Shown here: positions 1 through 11,300 of the stretch, piece by piece | How the letters are laid out: each line of letters starts with the position of its first letter | Position numbering within the stretch: position 1 is the first letter of the stretch | Assembly: GCA_022414725.1 (NCBI GenBank) | Contig: CM039462.1 | Coordinates: 183,213,657-183,277,656, forward strand | DNA from: Microglena sp. YARC | Lineage: Eukaryota; Chlorophyta; Chlorophyceae; Chlamydomonadales; Chlamydomonadaceae | DNA: 64,000 bases | Reading direction: 5' to 3' | The notes under the pieces: model-generated | Databases searched by the model: none | The model's input: the letters and a program-made list of their open reading frames with translations, nothing else | What the model was told of the DNA's origin: nothing | Position numbers and translations under genes: made by a program

Positions 1-515
1 AAAAGAGCTTGCTGCAAGGAGGGAGGGTGGGGTGGGGGGAGACAGTGCGTAGATAGATAGTGAGAAATAGTATGGAAATCATGTTTTTAGGTTGTTCAAG
101 GGTTGGAGTGGGTCCTCATGGACAGCTAGCCAGGTTGTGCTGAATGGAAGCATCACTTGTTAGATGGTATGGGGGGCTCAGAGGCTACATGTCTGTACAG
201 GATAGAAGGGTGGAAGCCAAGTTGGAATTTCGTCGAAACTTCCGAGACAAGTTATTTGCAGCTTATCAGTTAGCAGTGCTTGTGGGGCAAATACAAGCAT
301 GCGGAGGAAGAGAGCGAAAATTCCAGTCGGTTGAAGATCAACTTCAAAGAGCTTAACCGATAACATCAGCGGACTCTCACTACCAAGTTTTCACGCAGTT
401 TTCAATAGAAGCTCGGGTAGCTTTTCGAAGTTTCAAATCAATGGTATTCGACATCTGGTGCTGACACGAGGAACAAACCCATCCAGCGAGGAACCGCGTG
501 TCGAAAGCATCTCAC
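1..515. other. left edge, probable intron of gene D
   Basis: This stretch lies downstream (minus strand) of the gene D first exon and should be its first intron or further exons. A 70-codon plus-strand frame (144-356) and an overlapping minus frame are open, but neither has recognisable motifs or convincing splice sites. No gene is called here. Confidence 0.4.
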
Positions 516-638
516 CTGATCTGCCTCGGGCGCCTCATCATCCTTTTTCTGGCGCTTTCTGCGGAGAACTGCATTGAAGACAAAAACTGCAGCTGTGGTG
601 AGACACGTGAAGAAAGCCACTGTCCACTTGCAGCGCAT
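516..638 (-). CDS. gene D, first exon of a small membrane-anchored protein
   Basis: A minus-strand ATG at 638-636 opens 41 codons that end at a strong donor (CAG then GTGAGATG, splice after 516). The peptide starts MRCKWTVAFFTCLTTAAVF, a hydrophobic segment of about 20 residues at positions 5-25, followed by a basic patch (RRKRQKK) and an acidic tail (DDEAPEADQ). This is the layout of a signal-anchored or single-pass membrane protein. The remaining exons lie below 516 and probably beyond the window. The family is not recognised. The call rests on start codon, hydrophobic segment and donor only, so it could be a chance frame. Confidence 0.45.
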
Positions 639-1193
639 GGTTGACTTTGGCGCTCGAGGTAGAAGAGTAGAATGTATCCCCTGATGAGCTATAGCGAATG
701 CAGACGCTACAGGACTACGCTGGACTGACTAACTACTCTGTACATCTTAAGTACAGATCAGGTACACCTATGCTTGTTGTTAGTTCAACCTATGTTATTT
801 GCCCATGCCGATGGGCGTTCATTCGTTTCCTGCAAGGTTTACCTCCCAGCCAGAGATTCTCTGCTCCCAACCTTCCGGAAATCGCCAGTTCCCGCCCGGC
901 CAGTGGTCAGTTGGGAGCTTGCGCCCTGCTCCGTAATAGGAGGCCGGAAGGCTACAACACTTTCCACCTAGTCTCCACCCTTGGTTTCCAATGTTGCTGG
1001 TATTCTCGACCGAACTACGATTTATGAGGCCTGGGCTAGGGTTTCCGAAGTTTTGAACTGTGGACGGCAGTAGACTGGCGCCCGTCTTGTTCGCGACAGT
1101 GAGCAGCATGAAGGCTGATAGACCGTGGTATCAACGCAAAAACATGTAACGGGCCATTTAAACAATACAAATACTGGGGCTGTCTCGATAGGC
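639..1193. other. probable upstream region of gene D, nothing else seen
   Basis: Non-repetitive DNA upstream of the gene D start. Open frames on both strands (698-1027 plus, 819-1109 minus) overlap each other and show no family motif. The gene D promoter should be in here, but no specific element can be named. Confidence 0.3.
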
Positions 1194-2016
1194 AGTGATC
1201 TGGCATGCCCCTTTCCAACGTGAACTTCCTAGTACCGGAGTATCAACGCTCTCGATGAGTGGATCATCAGTGACCCCAACTCCCACCATGTCCATACATA
1301 TGCATATACAACCTCTTTCCACCCGCAGACTGTTAAATCTGCAAATGCATCTGATGAGGACAACACTCCCACATCCACATCCCCACTTGATGTTGTTGCT
1401 GATGTCCCTATGCCTGTTGCGTCTCGGTGTCTTGCATTCGAGAACATTATCAACCCGCAGACTATTGCACCTGTCCTCTCACCCGCAACTGCTCCTAATG
1501 CCATCTCTGATGAGGGCAACACCCCCAGATCCTCTACCGTTGGAGTTGACCACTTGCATGGGGGGGAACTGTCCGACCATCTTGCACCCTCACCTGCAGC
1601 GCCCTCCCCATCAAATATACTTGATCGGGACAACACTTCTGAGACCCCATCCTGTTCTGCTGAACACAACACCACATCCACCTCTGTATCAAACTCATCA
1701 ACTGAGAATTCATCCTGCTCTGCTGAGCACGGTACCATTACCTCAACAGCCTGGCGTCCTGCCACCCACATTACTGCAGTGCTGTCCCCATCAACCACCG
1801 TTGATAGGGACCACATATTCATATTCACACCCATCTCACAACCTGTCCCACCTCTTCCTCCTGAAGATGACATCACTGAGCATTGCACTAGCTCCTCCCA
1901 CACACTCATCAACTCTGCCTTCCGAGGCATGTTACCCTCGCGCCACCCTACCAACTGCCGTTGGGACTCCTAGTGGGCATCGGATAATCGCTAAGTTGAT
2001 GAAGAGGGAAGGGTAG
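1194..2016. other. Ser/Thr/Pro-rich open region, doubtful coding
   Basis: Frames stay open on both strands for 190-270 codons because the sequence is rich in CAC, ACC, CCA and TCT words and poor in stops. The plus frame 1410-1973 would give a Ser/Thr/Pro-rich protein with repeated SCSAEH motifs (TPSCSAEHNT and NSSCSAEHGT), so weak internal repetition exists. There is no recognisable domain. It may be an old retroelement region or a low-complexity exon. Confidence 0.25.
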
Positions 2017-4361
2017 GAATATTGGATGGGGGACTGACCATTGTGGATGAACTGACCAGGGGCCTAAGGCACCGATCTGATTGATGTTGATGCACTGATC
2101 TAAGGTACTGATCTGATTTGACTGATCTGTTGCTCTGATCTGATGTGATGAGGCACTGATCTGAATATTAGAACTGACTGATTTGTTGTACGGATGTACA
2201 TGTAGTAATGCCTGTTAAATCCTACTCCACATCTGTTAAAGCCTACTCCAATACACGAGCAACTAGCATGATTGATTGCATGGTTGTTTTAGACAGATAA
2301 TTGATTGAATGCTTCATGACTGATTGCTTTCATCATAATCCATTGCATCTGAAGGCATCATTGACTTCATACATGTACATGCACTTGTGCACTGACACTT
2401 TGATGTGACCGATGTGAAAAATGGACAATGCCTGATCTGACTTGATCTGATGCTCTGATGTTAAGCTGATCTGGATAATGATCTGCATCACGATCTGTAT
2501 GAATTGCAGTACCGATGATTATATATTTATATGTGCACTTGGCATGCCCTGATTAAATTGACTTTCCTCTGCATGCAGATTCTAAATCCTAAGTGAGCGA
2601 GCAATACCCTCCTCTACTAATTTAATTTACATGTAACATAATTGTCCATGCACTGATCAGCATTGAAATCATATACTGCCATCCACTGATGTACCTGCCA
2701 GCTATGGGTGCACTGACGTACAGATGTACATGCACTGCTGCACTTGCACGAGCGATACCCTCCTAGCCTGACACAGTCATATGAACCACCTACCGCCCCA
2801 CAACCAGTTCGGTGGAACGGTGTCTGCATTTGTGTTTCGACATTCAACATGTACATGCCTGTATAGAGTGTCGAGCCCGAGGGAGATTGTGAGAATGCCA
2901 TCTCCCGTCCTTGTTATTCAGCTTCCCAATAGTACCATGTGCACCCCTCCCTGATTCTGTGACTGCAAACCCTAGGTCTCTCTGATCCTAGGCACCTGCC
3001 CTAGAAAGCGCTTAGCTGATCTGTTGTCCCCCGGCAGTTCCCACCTGCCCCTGCAACTTCCTAGTAGCGTTTAAGTTGACATGGAGCTTTCTAGAAGTGC
3101 TTAGCAGACCTGCCAGTCCCTGCTACCAAGCTACTAACCCTCAACGGCTACTTCCTCCATGGCACTTGGTGAGCATGGACCTTTAGAGTAGGACTAGATG
3201 TCTCTAGGAAATAATCACTGTACCGCCACATGTACCTCAGATTAATTCCCTCTGACATCATTTGCCTCTTATGGACATTGGCGCCTCTGCCCGTACTATC
3301 ACACCTCCCTCTGTAGGACGGTTATGTTTACTGTCCAGTCTACCCTTCTATTCTTAAAGATGATACAGGAAGTATCTCATCATATCCTTCCACCTGGACT
3401 GATATTTATGAGCCAGCGGGGGATCTGTACGTATTAAGTTATTATTATTATTAAGTTATTCTCATAATGTCATCCTTAATTTGAGGATCCATTCAGAGAG
3501 TAAGCTCCCAAATTATGGGGGGAATGGTTTGCTGAACTCATGTATTTAAACTGCTCCCTGTGCTGGACTACTTAGCTTTAGTCCTGTTAGTACCCCTCGC
3601 CTCTGATTTAGTTATCCTGATGTCACCCTTGATTTGACAAGTCTTTCTAGATCTAGACTTCCCAATCAGGGGGGGAATAAGTTAGCTGACCTCATGTATG
3701 ACCGTATCTGTCCCCCTTCCTGCGATGGACTTATTATAATTAAGTCTGTAACTTCCTGGCAGCTCCTTAAGCTGCCAACCTAGAACTGTGATTTTGAGTT
3801 ATTTATATAAGGTTACCACCTTTACTGTGTCTGCCCGCCTCACCACAGTCAGTATAATTTAACTCTTTATCTTCTGGCAAGCCTGACCAGTTACAAGTTA
3901 TTGTACCTGCATAAAATAATTTATATTGTCCCCAGTTGCCCCCCTAGTTTTTAACTCTCCTTATTCCCGGAATTCTGCTGTATGAAGAATACCAGGAATT
4001 GGGGGGGATTTTATTGTCCGAGTTTCATGTCTTCTCTAACGTTCCAATAGAGCACGTAGGCCTCGCTGCCTGCCGTGCCTCCTGCAGTGCCGTTGGCCAG
4101 CTACGGCCACGTGCCCTGCCGGCAGTACCGATATGCAGTACTATCGTTTCCTTCATCTATCCGTTCTGACCTATTGGACGTTATCCAACTGTAAAGCTAA
4201 TAACTCATCGTCTTATCCCAAGTCTCCCATACTCCGGAAAGTTACATAATAGCAGATTAAACAAGAGTGAGCTGCCTTTAAGTATGCTTGTAAACCATTG
4301 ACCAGCAAATTCGGAAGGTTAACACCATGGTATCTTCTACTTTCGTATCTTATCATTATGG
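2017..4361. other. gene-free region, possible retroelement remains
   Basis: No coding frame is convincing. From 2040 to 2560 the sequence is scattered with short CTGATCTGA-type words. At about 3515, 3670 and 3995 there are three purine runs (GGGGGGAAT or GGGGGGGATT), each followed within about 30 bases by a CTCATGTAT or TTCATGTC word. This looks like a repeated polypurine tract, as near the 3' end of an LTR retrotransposon. I could not find a pair of long terminal repeats or any pol protein. Confidence 0.25.
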
Positions 4362-4870
4362 ATGGAAGTAAATGTGTTACCAAAGGACTACGGTACTACA
4401 ATACGAATTAATTTTGTTGGAAGGAGGTTGAATGAGGGAGGTGAACAAATAGGCAAAACAGGGAGGAAGTCGAGCATGGGAAGGAGCAGAGGGAGTAGCA
4501 GGAGGCAAACCAGCCAGGGGCTGATTGCAGCTGCGCCTGGGCGCCCAAAGGTCTTCCAGAAGTCCAAGCAAGGTCGAGAAATTTGGCTGCTCGCCGTCTT
4601 GAGCTGTATTTTGTTTTTTTACTAGGAAGATACCCCATGTATGTATGTTACAGTTCAGGGGTACGCCAAATAGGCTAAAGGGACTTGCCCAACCGTATAG
4701 GAAGGGCTTAAAAAGAAAAAGCACTGATGAACTGAACACCGACGGGGGCCCTGAGTTCGTGCTACAGTGATAATTTAATTCTACAATATTATTAAATCAT
4801 CATCTCAGCTGGGATAATAATTTAATTGTGCGATTATTATCGCATTTTTTTTATAAATTGAATGAAGTAT
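4362..4870. repeat. dispersed repeat family R, copy 1
   Basis: This segment joins a GGCTGCTCGCCGTCTT word to a stretch containing AAATAGGCTAAAGGGACTTG and then an AT-rich tail ending near a run of T. The same parts recur at 39860-40330, 40870-41060 and, inverted, 50230-50480. The CGCCGTCTT end alone recurs near 21355, 44000 and 46960. The apparent 87- and 120-codon frames in it are not credible genes. It is a dispersed, probably mobile, repeat of unknown class. Confidence 0.6.
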
Positions 4871-5203
4871 TTCCATCCTTCGAAGGAATCAGGATTCATG
4901 ACCAGCTTAATACTGGAGTTTTTATCCACCAATTCAGGTTGAATCTTCATTTTCTAAAAAACAATCTGTCTATCCTCAGCGTATAACGGACATTCTAATA
5001 TGAAATGCATTTCATCTTCGAATACTCTTCTACCGTCAACCACCATATCGAAGCACCTGCAAATTCTACCAGAACGAGAGGTACTCTTTTCTGATTCGAC
5101 ATTCAAGTTGTGGGTGCCCAATAATGATAACACACAATAGGCCGCTGTCCTGTATCGCCATCGTTTTGTTGAGTTTATGTATCACCTTCCTCTTTCTCAC
5201 TCG

Positions 5204-5337
5204 CTAAGACTCGTCAATCTCGAACACTATGTTGTTGCTAGTCTTGTAATCGTGTGTGGTGTGGTCAACAACATTGGTGTCAGCAAGTTCCAAGTTGGCA
5301 AAGTCCATGTGCTCAACTGATCCATCAAACAGTGGTC
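5204..5337 (-). CDS. allA: gene A exon 4 (C-terminus, stop)
   Basis: A 134-nt last exon after acceptor CATTTCCAG, with stop TAG at 5206-5204. It reads PLFDGSVEHMDFANLEL and then ADTNVVDHTTHDY, the diagnostic C-terminal block, and ends EIDES. This exon is too short to stand out as an open frame alone. It was found by looking for the expected end of the family and confirmed by exact phase fit. Confidence 0.9.
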
Positions 5338-8300
5338 CTGGAAATGTGGGATTGGGGTTGGGGTTGGGGTTGGGGTTGGGGTTGGGATGTGGGTTGGGTG
5401 GGATGTGGTGGGTTGAGATGTAGAGGTTTGGGTGAGGTTTGGGATGTGGGGTTGGGTGGGATGTGGGGTTGGGTGGGATGCGGGGGGTTGGGATGTGGGG
5501 GTTGAGATGTGGGGGGTGGATATAGGGGTTTGGGCGAGGGTTGGGATGTGGGGCTGGGGTTAAGATGTGGGTTTGGTGAGGTGTGTGGGGTTTGGGGTGG
5601 GGTTTGGGTTGGGATGTGGGTTTGGTGAGGTTGGGTGGGGTTTGATGAGGTGGGGGGTGGGTTGGGTTGAGATGTTGGGTTGGGATTGGGATGTGGGGGT
5701 GGGGTGGGTTAGGGTTGGGATTTGGGGGTTGGTGAGGAGTGTGTGTGGTGTGTGTGATGGTGAGGTGTGCGGGATGGGGTGGGTTTGGGATGTTGGGTTG
5801 GGATTGGGTTATGGGTTGGGGATGGGTTGGGGTAAGGGTTGGGGATGGGATGTGGGGTGGTAGTGAGGTGGGTGGGATGGAGTGGGGTGGAGTGGGGTGT
5901 GTGTGTGTTGGTGGGGGGGGGGAACAACAAATGTTGAAAAGTGTACATTGAGATTAATCGTACCCCAAACCCCAAATCCGCCATACCTGCATGCCACGTG
6001 CCCATGTTCATCTTGATGTACGTCCCATGTGGAATACGGAATGCTGTGAGGTCCTCCTCCTTGGGGTACGCCTCAGCACTCCCAGATGGCTTGGCCACAA
6101 CGATGTACCACGGGGTGCTTGGGTCCATACCACTCAGGCACTGGGTCACTTGGCCATGGTAGGTAATGCGGTTGAATTGGAGGCCACGTTTTGGGAGGCG
6201 CATGATGTACAGCCTGAAAGTGAGGGGCATTGCTTTGTCCTTTGTTGGGTAGATTATGCGGAATTTTCATTTTTTTTTATGCGGTTGAATTGGAGGCCAC
6301 ACGTTTCCCCTGAAAAGAAAGCGCCGTATGGATGAAGCGCCGTATGGAAGAGGGACAAGTGTGAGAGGGGTTTTGGAGATGACGCTGGCAACGTCCGAAA
6401 CCAATGGACCGGCACTCCGGCAGCAGCGAATCTAAGCAATCCTAGCTGCAGCATGCGCTTGGCGCATGCGCATGCTAGCTCCAGACACAGGCGCTTGAGA
6501 AGTGGGGAGCAAGGGAAGAGATACTCGCAACCTTGGAACTTTGACAAATATCTGCCCAATCAAATGATGCGAACAGCTTCCTTTCTTTCTTGCACAATTC
6601 TGCGCATCTGCGCTCAATTTATTCTGTTCTCCGACCAGCTCCGACCCGTATTTTGAATCATCGCCACCGCCCTCACCCAGTCAAGTGACTCCACAACTCG
6701 CATGCTATCAAACACATTCAAACTCATTCAAACAAAACAAGTTCACGAGGCGAGGCGTAGTATGCTCTGCCTGTTATGAACGAGGCCGAGAACGAAGCCC
6801 CTCCATGATCGAGTTTCAGACGTATAAGTGTGTGTGTGTGTGTGTGTGCGTTTGTGTGTGTGTGTGTGTGGGGGGGGTGCACCAGGGGTGCATTGTTCGA
6901 AACGAGGCTGAGAACGAGACTCCTGCACTTCCACCACAAAACGAGGCTTTGGCATCAGAATTGTGCAAAAACGAAAAGGAAGCTGTTCGCTGTTCGCACC
7001 ATAGGGCATATATTTTTCAAGTACCGAGGTTGCGAATATCTTTCTCCCACCTTGCCCCCCACTTCTCAAGCGCCTGCCCCTGGAGCTAGCATGCGCCATG
7101 CGCATGCAGCAGCTAGGATTTCTTAGTCTCCCTGCTGCCGGTCCATTGGTTTCAGACGTTGCCAGCGTCATCTCCTAAACCCCTCTCACACTTGTCACTC
7201 TTCCATACGGCGCTTTCTTGACAGGGGGCACGTTTTGGGAGTCATCTCATCTGGTGTAACTGGTGTAACTGGTGTAACAGGTGGGTCTAGCTCAGTGTAT
7301 CTGGTGTAACTGGTGTAACTGGTGTAACAGGTGGGTCTAGCTCAGTGTAACTGGTGTAACTGGTGTAACAGGTGGGTCTAGCTCAGTGTAACTGGTGTAA
7401 CTGGTGTAACAGGTGGGTCTAGCTCAGTGTAACTGGTGTAACTGGTGTAACAGGTGGGCCTAGCTCAGTGTAACTGGTGTAACAGGTGGGTCTAGCTCAG
7501 TGTAACTGGTGTAACTGGTGTAACAGGTGGGTCTAGCTCAGTGTAACTGGTGTAACTGGTGTAACAGGTGGGTCTAGCTCAGTGTAACTGGTGTAACTGG
7601 TGTAACAGGTGGGTCTAGCTCAGTGTAACTGGTGTAACTGGTGTAACAGGTGGGTCTAGCTCAGTGTATCTGGTGTAACTGGTGTAACAGGTGGGTCTAG
7701 CGCAGTGTAACTGGTGTAACTGGTGTAACAGGTGGGTCTAGCTCAGTGTATCTTGTGTAACTGGTGTAACTGGTGTAACAGGTGGGTCTAGCTCAGTGTA
7801 TCTGGTGTAACTGGTGTAACTGGTGTAACAGGTGGGTCTAGCTCAGTGTAACTGGTGTAACTGGTGTAACAGGTGGGTCTAGCTTAGTGTAACTGGTGTA
7901 ACTGGTGTAACAGGTGGGTCTAGCTCAGTGTATCTGGTGTAACTGGTGTAACAGGTGGGTCTAGCTCAGTGTAACTGGTGTAACTGGTGTAACAGGTGGG
8001 TCTAGCTCAGTGTATCTGGTGTAACTGGTGTAACAGGTGGGTCTAGCTCAGTGTATCTGGTGTAACTGGTGTAACTGGTGTAACAGGTGGGTCTAGCTCA
8101 GTGTAACTGGTGTAACTGGTGTAACTGGTGTAACAGGTGGGTCTAGCTCAGTGTATCTGGTGTAACTGGTGTAACTGGTGTAACAGGTGGGTCTAGCTCA
8201 GTGTAACTGGTGTAACAGGTGGGTCTAGCTCAGTGTAACTGGTGTAACTGGTGTAACAGGTGGGTCTAGCTCAGTGTAACTGGTGTAACTGGTGTAACAG

Positions 8301-11300
8301 GTGGGTCTAGCTCAATGTAACTGGTGTAACTGGTGTAACAGGTGGGTCTCTGCTACATTATATAACAAGACGTCAATACGGGCAGTAATTATACTCAACA
8401 GATTTGCAACGGTGATGAACACGGGCAAATAAATTATTCCAGTTTTAAGAATGTCGGATTGCGGACAGAGTCTGTAAAGCAGGGCTTTTCTTTTCAGCTA
8501 CGAGCAACAGCTTCTAGGCAGCTCCCATGACTGGCTTTTGAGCCAAACCGATTGCGACCTAGTGTACCTTGAAGCAGACACAATAAGCTATCCAGAACTG
8601 CTGAAATATTGGGGTCTAGCTCAGTGGCTGGCTCAAGGAGCTGCTTAGAAGCTGCTGCTTGTAGCGGAAAAGAAAAGCTATGCTAGAAAGGCATGCCTTG
8701 CAAGTCTCTTATTCCAAAACATCAAGGGAAAACAACATGCACATCACCGTTAAGCAACACACAAATCATAATACAGCCGGGATACCTTTATTCCAGTTTC
8801 AAGAATGTCGGAATGCGGACAGAGACTAGAAAGGCATGCCTTTCAAGTCTCTGGGTCCCAATACATGAAGGAAAACAACATGCACATCACCGTTAAGCAA
8901 CGCACAAATCATCATACAGCCGGGATGCCGCTGAAGAAAAATAAAGAGGGAGCAATATAAAAACCATGACAAAGCAAAAGAGAAATCATCATAAAGCAAT
9001 ATCCGTATATAAATCATCATAGAACAATATCCGTCTATAAATCATCATAGAACAATATCCGTATATAAATCATCATAGAACAATATCCGTCTATAAATCA
9101 TCATAGAACAATATCCGTATATAAATCATCATAGAACAATATCCGTCTATAAATCATCATAGAACAATATCCGTATATAAATCATCATAGAACAATATCC
9201 GTCTATAAATCATCATAGAACAATATCCGTCTATAAATCATCATAAAACAATATCCGTCTATAAATCATCATAGAACAATATCCGTCTATAAATCATCAT
9301 AGAACAATATCCGTCTTTAAATCATCATAGAACAATATCCGTCTATAAATCATCATAGAACAATATCCGTATATAAATCATCATAGAACAATATCCGTCT
9401 ATAAATCATCGTAGAACAATATCCGTCTATAAATCATCATAGAACAATATCCGTCTATAAATCATCATAGAACAATATCCGTCTATAAATCATCATAGAA
9501 CAATATCCGTCTATAAATCATCATAGAACAATATCCGTCTATAAATCATCATAGAACAATATCCGTATATAAATCATCATAGAACAATATCCGTCTATAA
9601 ATCATCATAGAACAATATCCGTCTATAAATCATCATAGAACAATATCCGTATATAAATCATCATAGAACAATATCCGTATATAAATCATCATAAAGCAAT
9701 ATCCGTCTATAAATCATCATAGAACAATATCCGTATATAAATCATCATAGAACAATATCCGTATATAAATCATCATAGAACAATATCCGTCTATAAATCA
9801 TCATAGAACAATACCCGTCTATAAATCATCATAGAACAATATCCGTATATAAATCATCATAGAACAATATCCGTCTATAAATCATTATAGAACAATACCC
9901 GTCTATAAATCATCATAGAACAATATCCGTATATAAATCATCATAGAACAATATCCGTATATAAATCATCATAGAACAATATCCGTATATAAATCATCAT
10001 AGAACAATATCCATATATAAATCATCATAGAACAATATCCGTATATAAATCATCATAGAATAATATCCGTCTATAAATCATCATAGAACAATATCCGTCT
10101 ATAAATCATCATAGAACAATATCCGTCTATAAATCATCATAGAACAATATCCGTATATAAATCATCATAGAACAATATCCGTCTATAAATCATCATAGAA
10201 CAATACCCGTCTATAAATCATCATAGAACAATATCCGTATATAAATCATCATAGAACAATATCCGTCTATAAATCATTATAGAACAATACCCGTCTATAA
10301 ATCATCATAGAACAATATCCGTATATAAATCATCATAGAACAATATCCGTATATAAATCATCATAGAACAATATCCGTATATAAATCATCATAGAACAAT
10401 ATCCATATATAAATCATCATAGAACAATATCCGTATATAAATCATCATAGAATAATATCCGTCTATAAATCATCGTAGAACAATATCCGTCTATAAATCA
10501 TCATAGAACAATATCCGTCTATAAATCATCATAGAACAATATCCGTCTATAAATCATCATAGAACAATATCCGTATATAAATCATCATAGAACAATATCC
10601 GTATATAAATCATCATAGAACAATATCCGTATATAAATCATCATAGAACAATATCCGTCTATAAATCATCATAGAACAATATCCGTATATAAATCATCAT
10701 AGAACAATATCCGTCTATAAATCATCATAGAACAATATCCGTCTATAAATCATCATAGAACAATATCTGTATATAAATCATCATAGAACAAGTCTACATG
10801 ATTTCATAGCATATATATTCCTGCATAGGCGTGCCCTTGTCCAGGACTAGCTGAGCATCCTCCCCCCTCACCCACCACCACCACCACCACACACACACAC
10901 ACATTCTCATACCCCTACCACAGACACACACACACACTCAGACCCTACCTAGGCGTGCCCTTGTCCAGGACTAGCTGAGCATCCTCCCCCCTCACCCACC
11001 ACCACCACCACCACACACACACACACATTCTCATACCCCTACCACAGACACACACACACACTCAGACCCTACCTAGGCGTGCCCTTGTCCAGGACCAGCT
11101 GAGCATCCTCATCATCAAACACCTTGCCGTCCTCTGTAGCACTGATGACCTGAAGAGGGGCCCAAGCACTGACATTACATGTGCACAAACCTGACAGCTG
11201 GGTAACAATGTGGCACATGTACACATACCACGATCCCACACATTATGATGCGCACATTTAACACTGGTGTGCAAGGCCCACTAACGAAAACCTATGCCAT

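Noticed and set aside
2017..4361. LTR retrotransposon
   Set aside because: Three polypurine-like runs are suggestive, but no paired LTRs, primer binding site or pol motifs could be found.
5709..5986. Continuation of the gene A core frame past GTWHAG into Pro/Thr/His-rich sequence
   Set aside because: The donor at 5986 and the phase-matched exon at 5337-5204 supply the expected PLFDG end instead.
7241..10792. CRISPR array
   Set aside because: Units are head-to-tail without unique spacers, in a eukaryotic intron; these are minisatellites.
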